This document shows positions 1 to 6,447 of a stretch of 6,447 nucleotides of DNA, piece after piece. Source of the stretch: Gorillibacterium sp. (GTDB lineage: Bacteria > Bacillota > Bacilli > Paenibacillales > NBRC-103111); assembly GCA_023511325.1 (NCBI GenBank), contig JAIMBU010000167.1, positions 1 to 6,447 on the forward strand, in the 5' to 3' direction. The notes below the pieces were generated by a model. It was given only the letters and a program-made list of their open reading frames with translations, searched no databases and was not told the DNA's origin. The translations under genes were made by a program, and so were the position numbers. Every line of letters starts with the position of its first letter. Positions within the stretch are counted from its first letter, which is position 1.

Positions 1-118
1 CATTAAATCTCCATATACTGTTCTTAAATTTCACCGGTAAACGCACAGCGTCAAAGACGCCGTACAAACGTTTATCCTTTGCTACAACAGACTTCTTAGG
101 TAGATGAGGGTTGGTTAA

Positions 119-964
119 ATGGGAACTAAACGGGAAGGCCACACGCTGAACTGTCGGGGGCTGACGTTAAAGACAGGTACAAGTACGTTAATAATGGGTA
201 TTTTAAATGTAACGCCGGACTCGTTCTCCGATGGTGGACGTTTTGTCACGGTTGAGGCAGCTTTACAGCAAGCTAGAGCAATGGTAGCAGCAGGTGCAGA
301 CCTCATTGATATCGGAGGAGAGTCGACTCGACCAGGTGCAACTGTAGTTAGTGAGGAAGAGGAGCTGAGTCGAGTCATCCCGGTTATTGAGGCGCTGAAA
401 CGCGAAATTTCCGTTCCACTTTCAATCGATACCTACAAGTCCTCTATTGCCCAAAAAGCACTAGAAGCGGGTGCTCATATCATCAACGACATTTGGGGCT
501 GCCGCCAGGATACTCGCATGGCCGAAGTTGCTGCTACATTTGGCTGCCCGATTATTCTCATGCATAATCGCTTGGATACGAACTACGCTGACTTTATCCG
601 TGACGTTGTCACTGATCTCATGGAGAGCGTAAAGCTTGCCCAAGCTGCGGGCGTCCGGGAGGAACAAATTATTTTGGATCCGGGCATTGGTTTTGCCAAA
701 ACCTACGAGCATAATCTACAGATGTTGGGAAGCCTGAATGCGATAACGGATATAGGCTTTCCAGTGCTTCTTGCAGCATCGCGTAAAAGCACCATTCGCC
801 GTGCTCTCGGAGGGCAGGCAGAGGCAGTGCTGGAAGGGACGTTAACAACAACAGCATTGGGTATATATCAAGGCTGTGCAATGGTTCGTGTGCATGATGT
901 TAAAGAAAATAAACGAGTTGCCATGATGGCGGATGCCGTTATGAGCTTTCAAGGCTACCAGTGA
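119..964 (+). CDS. folP: Dihydropteroate synthase FolP
   Basis: Cytosolic enzyme of folate synthesis. It condenses 6-hydroxymethyl-7,8-dihydropterin diphosphate with p-aminobenzoate to give 7,8-dihydropteroate, and is the target of sulfonamides. The 281 residues match the usual family length and form one TIM-barrel domain. Visible signatures are MGILNVTPDSFSDGG (26-40), DIGGESTRPGA (64-74), the pterin-contacting Asp in SIDT (D104), IINDIWG (121-127), LDPGIGFAK (186-194), SRKS (221-224) and RVHD near the end (257-260). The loops around TPDSF and TRPG look like ordinary chromosomal FolP. The start is firm: a TAA stop sits in frame two bases before the ATG region, and GAGGG (106-110) is a Shine-Dalgarno 8 bases upstream. 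The next gene begins within a few bases of its TGA, so the two are surely in one operon. No promoter is visible in the 118 bases before it, so transcription probably enters from the left. Confidence 0.97.
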   Translation: MGTKREGHTLNCRGLTLKTGTSTLIMGILNVTPDSFSDGGRFVTVEAALQQARAMVAAGADLIDIGGESTRPGATVVSEEEELSRVIPVIEALKREISVPLSIDTYKSSIAQKALEAGAHIINDIWGCRQDTRMAEVAATFGCPIILMHNRLDTNYADFIRDVVTDLMESVKLAQAAGVREEQIILDPGIGFAKTYEHNLQMLGSLNAITDIGFPVLLAASRKSTIRRALGGQAEAVLEGTLTTTALGIYQGCAMVRVHDVKENKRVAMMADAVMSFQGYQ

Positions 965-980
965 GGTGTGGACATCGATG
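963..980 (+). promoter_or_regulatory. Ribosome binding site that sets the folB-folK start
   Basis: GAGGTG at 963-968 overlaps the folP stop codon (TGA, 962-964) and lies 9 bases before ATG 978, which is ideal spacing. The frame is also open from a GTG at 966, but that GTG lies inside this Shine-Dalgarno sequence and has none of its own. ATG 978 gives the family-typical beginning MDKMILSQMEFYGYHG. The overlap suggests translational coupling to folP. Confidence 0.8.
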
Positions 981-1820
981 GACAAAATGATCTTATCCCA
1001 GATGGAGTTTTATGGCTATCATGGAGTGATCCCCGAAGAAAACAGATTAGGACAGCGTTTTTATGTCGATATCGAAGTGGGTCTGCCACTTTCGCGAGCA
1101 GGATATACGGATGACCTGGAGGAAACCATCAATTATGCCGAACTCTACGAACGAGTTAAGGACATTGTTGAGAAACGTACTTTCAAGCTAATTGAATCGG
1201 TCGCGGAGCATGTGGCTATGGATCTGCTCAAGCATTACTCAATCCTTCAAGAAGTCATGGTAAGGATTACGAAACCACATCCTCCATTCGATATCCATTT
1301 TCAAGGGGCCAGTGTAGAAATCCGGCGCCGTCGACCCATCGAGGTATTCATTGGCATGGGGTCAAACATCGGTAATCGGGTAGAGTTGTTACATGAGGCG
1401 ATTCGTCTTCTTTCCCTTCACCCTCGGATTGAAATAGCCAGACAATCCTCCCTCTATGAAACGGACCCTGTTGGATATAAAGAACAAGAACGTTTTCTCA
1501 ACATGGCCGTTGCGATTCATACCGATTTACCTCCAGAGGAACTTTTGTTTGAGCTACAACGTATAGAGATGCAGCTTGGTCGCAAGCGGGATATCCGCTG
1601 GGGCCCAAGAACTATCGATTTAGACATCCTGCTGTATAGTCGGGCTGAATTGAAGTTGCCACTTCTGACCGTGCCTCACCCAAGGCTTTCCCAGCGGGCT
1701 TTCGTGCTTATTCCTCTAGCGGAAATCGCTGATGATGACAGTGTTCCTGGAATCGCCTCCCTTTCCCAACATATTGAACATATGGCCGGAAAGGACGGTG
1801 TTTACAAATGGATCTCATGA
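978..1820 (+). CDS. Bifunctional FolB-FolK: dihydroneopterin aldolase / HPPK
   Basis: A 280-residue fusion of two consecutive cytosolic folate enzymes. Residues 1-120 are dihydroneopterin aldolase (FolB), which splits 7,8-dihydroneopterin into 6-hydroxymethyl-dihydropterin and glycolaldehyde. FYGYHGV, PEENRLGQ, INYAE, LIESVAE and ITKPHPPF are present, with expected active-site residues E21, Y53, E73 and K99. Residues 121-280 are 6-hydroxymethyl-dihydropterin pyrophosphokinase (FolK), which transfers diphosphate from ATP. They show IGMGSNIGNR (125-134), LGRKR (200-204), the magnesium-binding WGPRTIDLDIL (D214, D216) and VPHPRL. Each half has full family length (about 120 and 160). The junction runs from EIRRRRP straight into IEVFIGMGSN with no linker. 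B. subtilis has two separate genes here, whereas streptococcal SulD is a known FolB-FolK fusion. The product feeds FolP, encoded just upstream. The TGA overlaps the start of the next gene. GTG 966 would add four residues but is unlikely. Confidence 0.93.
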   Translation: MDKMILSQMEFYGYHGVIPEENRLGQRFYVDIEVGLPLSRAGYTDDLEETINYAELYERVKDIVEKRTFKLIESVAEHVAMDLLKHYSILQEVMVRITKPHPPFDIHFQGASVEIRRRRPIEVFIGMGSNIGNRVELLHEAIRLLSLHPRIEIARQSSLYETDPVGYKEQERFLNMAVAIHTDLPPEELLFELQRIEMQLGRKRDIRWGPRTIDLDILLYSRAELKLPLLTVPHPRLSQRAFVLIPLAEIADDDSVPGIASLSQHIEHMAGKDGVYKWIS

Positions 1821-2020
1821 AGGAAGCCCTGCGAATTCGTGCTTTCCGCAAGCTAAAGGGTTTTACGCAAACAGAGCTAGCCGAACGAATTGGTGTTTCG
1901 GTATCCGTATTAGGTGCTGTTGAACGTGGAGCCCGCAAAGCTGACCCTAAGCTAGTTGAGTTGATCTCGAAGGCGTTGGATATTCCGCCTGAGGAATTGC
2001 TAAGTAGAAACCATAACTAA
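1808..2020 (+). CDS. Small XRE-family HTH protein (YazB-like)
   Basis: A 70-residue single-domain DNA-binding protein of the XRE/Cro family. The helix-turn-helix runs from about residue 8 to 62: FRKLKGFTQTELAERIGVS is the first part and VSVLGAVERGARK the recognition region, ending with the usual LDIPPEELL. There is no second domain for ligand binding or oligomerisation, and no membrane segment. Position and size match B. subtilis yazB, which also sits between folK and dusB and whose target is not known to me. Two starts are possible. ATG 1808 has AAGGA (1791-1795) 12 bases upstream. ATG 1817 forms an ATGA overlap with the folB-folK stop and would shorten the protein by three residues. Either way it is translationally coupled to the folate genes. 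Whether it regulates them cannot be told from sequence. Confidence 0.9.
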   Translation: MDLMKEALRIRAFRKLKGFTQTELAERIGVSVSVLGAVERGARKADPKLVELISKALDIPPEELLSRNHN

Positions 2021-2058
2021 CTTTAAGCTTATCTTAATGAATACGAGAGGAGATTGTT

Positions 2059-3087
2059 ATGTTAAGAATAGGGAATGTAGTCGCCCCAAACAACGTTGTG
2101 CTGGCTCCTATGGCCGGCGTCTGCAACCCGGCTTTTCGCCTGATCGCGAAGGAATTTGGCTGTGGGTTGGTTTGTGCCGAGATGGTGAGCGACAAAGCAA
2201 TCATGCATGGAAATAAGCGTACAATGGAAATGTTATATGTAGATGAGCGAGAGAAACCCCTCAGCTTGCAAATATTCGGCGCAGACACAGAATCGCTTGT
2301 TGCAGCAGCGAAGGTCGTGGATCAGCATACAGATGCGGACATTATCGACATCAATATGGGCTGTCCGGTTCCGAAGGTGACCAAATCCGATGCGGGTGCC
2401 AAGTGGCTGCTCTCACCCGATCGTATCGAACAAATGATTACTGAGGTTGTTAAAGCCGTCAAAAAGCCAGTAACCGTTAAAATGCGGATTGGGTGGGACG
2501 ATGAGCATATTTATGCCCTAGCCAATGCGAAAGCGGTGGAGAATGGCGGAGGTTCTGCCGTCTCCGTTCACGGTCGCACTCGGGTTCAGATGTATAGTGG
2601 AGTAGCTAATTGGGACATCATTAGAGAAGTTAAGCAAGCCGTCTCGATTCCTGTTATTGGGAATGGGGATGTGTTTACTCCTGAGGATGCCAAACGAATG
2701 TTAGAGCACACAGGGTGTGATGGCGTGATGATAGGTCGAGGTGCCCTGGGTAATCCATGGATGTTATACCGTACCGTTCGCTATCTGATGGAAGGAATAC
2801 TCGTACCGGAGCCACAGCCAGAAGAGAAATGCCGGATTGCTGTGCTTCATCTTGATCGGCTTGCTGCCCTGAAGGGTGAATTGCTTGCTGTTAAGGAAAT
2901 GCGTAAGCATCTGGCCTGGTATCTGAAGGGGATGGTTGGTGGAGCACGCGTCAAGGATGTCATTATGGAAATGACCAGAAGAGATGAAATTGTGGAGACG
3001 CTTGATCGATTTGTTTGGCAACTTGCGAATGGGTCTAGAGGAGAAAACAATGAAACGGGAAAATTTACCCAAGTTAGTATCATATAG
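2059..3087 (+). CDS. dusB: tRNA-dihydrouridine synthase, DusB type
   Basis: FMN-dependent, NADPH-using enzyme that reduces specific uridines in the tRNA D-loop region to dihydrouridine. The 342 residues fit the family. An FMN-binding TIM barrel comes first, with VLAPMAGVCNPAFR (14-27), the catalytic-cysteine motif INMGCPVPKV (C102), KMRIGWDD with flavin-contacting K141, SVHGRTRVQMYSG (H171), IGNGDV (200-205) and MIGRGALGNPW (225-235). A helical tRNA-binding domain follows from about 245, including MRKHLAWYLKG (281-291). The start has a clear Shine-Dalgarno, GAGAGGAGATT, just upstream. It begins 38 bases after the HTH gene with no terminator between, so it may be the last gene of the folate transcript, as in B. 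subtilis (yacF). The tail after about residue 325 (GSRGENNETGKFTQVSII) is polar and probably disordered. Which tRNA uridine it modifies cannot be read from sequence. Confidence 0.95.
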   Translation: MLRIGNVVAPNNVVLAPMAGVCNPAFRLIAKEFGCGLVCAEMVSDKAIMHGNKRTMEMLYVDEREKPLSLQIFGADTESLVAAAKVVDQHTDADIIDINMGCPVPKVTKSDAGAKWLLSPDRIEQMITEVVKAVKKPVTVKMRIGWDDEHIYALANAKAVENGGGSAVSVHGRTRVQMYSGVANWDIIREVKQAVSIPVIGNGDVFTPEDAKRMLEHTGCDGVMIGRGALGNPWMLYRTVRYLMEGILVPEPQPEEKCRIAVLHLDRLAALKGELLAVKEMRKHLAWYLKGMVGGARVKDVIMEMTRRDEIVETLDRFVWQLANGSRGENNETGKFTQVSII

Positions 3088-3111
3088 GTTTCTTTGAAGG
3101 TGCTCTTGCGA

Positions 3112-3140
3112 TTGACAATTAGAGGGGGTTGCAATATAAT
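3112..3140 (+). promoter_or_regulatory. Perfect-consensus sigma-A promoter for greA
   Basis: TTGACA at 3112-3117 and TATAAT at 3135-3140 are separated by exactly 17 bases, matching both hexamers and the preferred spacer. It starts 25 bases after the dusB stop and should initiate near 3146-3148, giving a leader of about 125 bases before greA. A second, much weaker TTGACA (3169-3174) lies downstream, with only poorly spaced -10 candidates near 3193-3200. Confidence 0.88.
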
Positions 3141-3190
3141 CAGTCATAAACTTAAAACATGGGTGCAATTGACATGTCATTTGAGTGCAG

Positions 3191-3236
3191 TCCATATAGT
3201 ATGGAGGAAGCCGCCGGGCCGTCACGGTCTTGCGGC
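3191..3236 (+). promoter_or_regulatory. Structured greA leader: two adjacent hairpins
   Basis: Within the 5' untranslated region, TCCATA (3191-3196) pairs with TATGGA (3200-3205) around the triloop TAG. Just after it, GCCGC (3210-3214) pairs with GCGGC (3232-3236). Inside that stem, GGCCG (3217-3221) pairs with CGGTC (3225-3229) around TCA, with one G-U pair. A short T-rich run, AACTTTTGTG, follows. This could act as a weak intrinsic terminator (attenuator) or a stabilising 5' structure. The pairing is visible; the role is inference. Confidence 0.5.
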
Positions 3237-3273
3237 AACTTTTGTGAATTTATAAGACAGGGGATTTGTTGGA

Positions 3274-3750
3274 ATGAGCGAAAAGGAAACGATTCTAACG
3301 CAAACAGGCCTTAGGAAGCTGGAGTCAGAACTTGAAACACTGAAATCAGTGAAGCGCCGTGAGGTGGCAGAACGGATCAAGACCGCTATTGGGTATGGAG
3401 ACATCAGTGAGAACTCCGAATATGATGATGCCAAGAATGAACAAGCATTTATCGAAGGACGAATTCTCCAGTTAGAGAAGCTTCTACGCAATGCACGGAT
3501 TATCAACAATGAAGAAGTGGATATCAATACGGTAGGCATTGGTGTCACGGTTACCTTGAAGGACTTAGAATTTGGTGAATTGATTGATTATGCAATCGTA
3601 GGAACGGCTGAATCAGATCCTTTTGAGAACAAGATATCCAATGAAAGCCCAGTAGGTCGGGCGATTATTGGACAGAAAAAAGGTGCGACAGTGGATATTA
3701 ATGTACCTGCTGGTATTATTCAATACATGATCATGGATATTAGAAAGTAA
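3274..3750 (+). CDS. greA: Transcript cleavage factor GreA
   Basis: Binds the secondary channel of RNA polymerase and stimulates cleavage of the 3' end of backtracked RNA, rescuing stalled complexes and aiding promoter escape and fidelity. At 158 residues it is the standard length. The N-terminal antiparallel coiled coil (about 1-78) carries the tip motif GDISENSEYDDAK (42-54), with acidic residues D43 and E46 that correspond to the catalytic D41 and E44 of E. coli GreA. The C-terminal FKBP-like domain (about 83-158) contains SNESPVGRAIIGQKKG (122-137). The start ATG has CAGGGGAT upstream at good spacing. It has its own strong promoter after dusB and its own terminator before lysS, so it is probably transcribed alone, with some read-through from dusB. 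B. subtilis keeps greA elsewhere, so its place between dusB and lysS is lineage-specific. Confidence 0.97.
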   Translation: MSEKETILTQTGLRKLESELETLKSVKRREVAERIKTAIGYGDISENSEYDDAKNEQAFIEGRILQLEKLLRNARIINNEEVDINTVGIGVTVTLKDLEFGELIDYAIVGTAESDPFENKISNESPVGRAIIGQKKGATVDINVPAGIIQYMIMDIRK

Positions 3751-3771
3751 AAGGCATTGAGATATAACCTG

Positions 3772-3785
3772 TTAACTGTAGTTAA
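3772..3785. repeat. Short perfect inverted repeat after greA
   Basis: TTAACT (3772-3777) and AGTTAA (3780-3785) are separated by GT, 22 bases after the greA stop. It is AT-rich and too short in loop to form a good RNA hairpin. It could be a protein-binding palindrome or chance. No function is assigned. Confidence 0.3.
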
Positions 3786-3814
3786 TTAGCGTAGGAGCTC
3801 AACGGTAGTGAGAG

Positions 3815-3841
3815 AAAGCTTCCCTATGGAAGCTTTTTTTT
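3815..3841 (+). terminator. Intrinsic terminator of greA
   Basis: AAAGCTTCC (3815-3823) pairs perfectly with GGAAGCTTT (3828-3836) around the loop CTAT. The run of eight T residues at 3834-3841 follows at once. This is a textbook rho-independent terminator and separates greA transcription from lysS. Confidence 0.92.
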
Positions 3842-3910
3842 CGGAATAAGAGCCATATATGTTTATCGTTTATACATTATGACATTTCACCAGGTCCTGA
3901 TTGTCGATCG

Positions 3911-3923
3911 TTTATGCTATTAT
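3911..3923 (+). promoter_or_regulatory. Extended -10 promoter of lysS
   Basis: TTTATGCTATTAT contains the extended -10 element TATGC followed by the hexamer TATTAT (3918-3923), one mismatch from consensus. No good -35 hexamer lies at the right distance (TCCTGA at 3895-3900 is poor), as is usual for extended -10 promoters. Transcription should begin near 3929-3931, about 44 bases before the lysS start. No T-box or other riboswitch fits in so short a leader. Confidence 0.65.
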
Positions 3924-3925
3924 AA

Positions 3926-5473
<1,548 letters not shown>

Positions 5474-5507
5474 TGATAAAGTAGAGGGTAACAATTAAAT
5501 AAAATCG

Positions 5508-5550
5508 AGAAGGCTTTTGACTCACACTGGTTGTGGGTTGAAGGCCTTCT
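5508..5550 (+). terminator. Long hairpin after lysS, probable terminator
   Basis: A 19-base arm (5508-5526, beginning AGAAGGC) pairs with 5532-5550 (ending GGCCTTCT) around the loop CTGGT. The stem has no mismatch but needs four G-U wobbles when read on the + strand. It lies 35 bases after the lysS stop. The downstream sequence ATTGCAATT has no real T run, so as an intrinsic terminator it is atypical. It may act by stem strength alone or as a 3' stabiliser. Confidence 0.6.
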
Positions 5551-5770
5551 ATTGCAATTACATCACTCTAAAATGGCTCCAAGGGTAATAGGCTTTAGTT
5601 AATTCGGAATGAGCATCAGTCGATGTATTTGATCTTTTTCAATGTATCAAAGACAAACTTCTTGCTACATCTTTAATATGAATACAGATTGATGTGCATA
5701 GTGAATCTCTTTACTCCGAGTCTATCCTTTTAGAATTAAGCAACGGAGAGGTTAGTAGTTAAAATAAAGC
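5551..5770. other. AT-rich spacer with no recognisable gene
   Basis: Stops are frequent in the frames I read, with no ribosome binding site and start pair that looks real. It holds weak inverted repeats: TTTGAT (5628-5633) with ATCAAA (5646-5651), and CTCCG (5714-5718) with CGGAG (5744-5748). It probably serves as upstream sequence for the rRNA promoters. Nothing firmer can be supported. Confidence 0.5.
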
Positions 5771-5772
5771 TC

Positions 5773-5802
5773 TTGCTATTTCTTTGCATGATATGCTATA
5801 TT
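5773..5802 (+). promoter_or_regulatory. rRNA promoter candidate P1
   Basis: TTGCTA (5773-5778) and TATATT (5797-5802) are 18 bases apart. The -10 is preceded by TATGC, an extended -10 motif identical to that of lysS. Initiation is expected near 5808-5809, followed by a small hairpin, GCCGC-TTTT-GCGGT (5809-5822). The distance to the 16S gene, about 275 bases, is reasonable for the distal promoter of a tandem rRNA pair. Confidence 0.65.
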
Positions 5803-5867
5803 AATCAAGCCGCTTTTGCGGTGGGCACAGAAAGCTGTAAGTTGGTGATCAGGCTCAAATAAACACC

Positions 5868-5897
5868 TTGCATTTCATGTGCAAGCTGTGGTAACAT
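5868..5897 (+). promoter_or_regulatory. rRNA promoter candidate P2
   Basis: TTGCAT (5868-5873) and TAACAT (5892-5897) are 18 bases apart, again with an extended -10 (TGTGG directly before TAACAT). Spacer length and extended motif match P1, 95 bases upstream, which supports a tandem promoter pair as is usual for rRNA operons in Bacilli. TATAAG at 5897-5902 is an alternative -10 but has no -35 at a good distance. Confidence 0.55.
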
Positions 5898-5933
5898 ATA
5901 AGAGTCGCCGCTGAGAGTTAGATGGTGATGTAA

Positions 5934-5953
5934 CAGCCCTTTGAAAACTGAAC
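5934..5953 (+). promoter_or_regulatory. boxA-like rRNA antitermination sequence
   Basis: CAGCCCTTTGAAAACTGAAC resembles the boxA element found before 16S and 23S genes in Bacillus (core CTTTGAAAACT). In the known system NusB-NusE (S10) binds boxA RNA and, with other Nus factors, prevents Rho-dependent termination in the untranslated rRNA transcript. Its place between P2 and the 16S gene is as expected. Confidence 0.75.
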
Positions 5954-5972
5954 AACGAGTAAAACAAGCAGC

Positions 5973-5997
5973 GTGACAAGGCTTCGGCTAGAGTCAC
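5973..5997 (+). other. rRNA leader hairpin with UUCG tetraloop
   Basis: GTGAC (5973-5977) pairs with GTCAC (5993-5997). Inside, GGC (5980-5982) pairs with GCT (5987-5989), closing the very stable C(UUCG)G tetraloop. A second small hairpin follows, AACAC-GTTA-GTGTT (6009-6022). Such structures are common in rRNA leaders and may help folding and processing of the precursor. Confidence 0.6.
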
Positions 5998-6084
5998 ACC
6001 AAAGAACGAACACGTTAGTGTTGAAATGAGCAATCAGCTTTTATCCAGATGAATTTCACGAGGCCTCGGCGAAGTGGAAAACAT

Positions 6085-6447
<363 letters not shown>

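Noticed and set aside
1..118. Frame open from base 3 to TGA 105-107, possibly the tail of an upstream folate or pab gene
   Set aside because: The stop is well placed for coupling to folP, but the 34 residues do not resemble any family end I recognise and no start or motif is in view. It is not supported enough to call.
115..881. Minus-strand open frames opposite folP
   Set aside because: They are shadows of a strongly supported + strand gene, with no ribosome binding sites or recognisable domains.
966..977. GTG 966 as the start of the FolB-FolK protein
   Set aside because: It lies inside the Shine-Dalgarno sequence that serves ATG 978 and adds residues not typical of FolB.
2764..3548. Minus-strand frames opposite dusB and greA (up to 153 codons)
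   Set aside because: Composition looks like antisense translation of the real genes. One crosses the dusB-greA gap and its promoter, and none shows a domain.
3790..3814. tRNA-like D-arm text (GGAGCTCAACGGTAGTGAG) before the greA terminator
   Set aside because: It resembles a tRNA D-arm, but no acceptor stem, 7-base anticodon loop or T-arm follows. The next bases form the terminator. Probably chance.

Overview
The window is a chromosomal housekeeping segment from a low-to-moderate GC Firmicute, most likely Paenibacillus or a close relative in the Paenibacillaceae. Three things point there: the gene order (folate genes, a small XRE regulator, dusB, greA, lysS, then an rRNA operon), the Bacillus-type signals (strong Shine-Dalgarno sequences, sigma-A promoters, extended -10 motifs), and the start of a 16S rRNA gene with typical Bacilli sequence. 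Bacillus subtilis has the same order from its folate operon through yazB, yacF (dusB) and lysS into an rRNA operon, but lacks greA at this place. The family assignment is from memory of these sequences, not from a search.

All genes are on the + strand. Positions 119-2020 hold the end of a folate operon: folP, then one reading frame that fuses FolB (dihydroneopterin aldolase) to FolK (HPPK), then a 70-residue HTH protein. These are packed with gaps or overlaps of a few bases, so they are probably co-transcribed from a promoter left of the window. FolB and FolK supply 6-hydroxymethyl-dihydropterin diphosphate, and FolP joins it to p-aminobenzoate to give dihydropteroate. dusB (2059-3087) follows with its own ribosome binding site and makes dihydrouridine in tRNA.

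A perfect-consensus sigma-A promoter (3112-3140) lies just after dusB and begins a leader of about 125 bases, containing two hairpins, ahead of greA (3274-3750). greA ends at a strong intrinsic terminator (3815-3841). lysS (3974-5473) has its own extended -10 promoter. It is followed by a long, wobble-rich hairpin.

From 5474 to about 6084 there is no gene. The right half of this stretch is an rRNA control region with two tandem promoter candidates, a boxA-like antitermination sequence and several leader hairpins. The 16S rRNA gene starts near 6085 and is cut by the window end after about 360 bases.

The genes share a growth-related theme: folate for nucleotides and initiator tRNA formylation, tRNA modification and charging, transcript cleavage, and ribosomal RNA. 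I found no mobile element, CRISPR array, defence system or clearly new system. The most interesting points are the linkerless FolB-FolK fusion and the structured greA leader.
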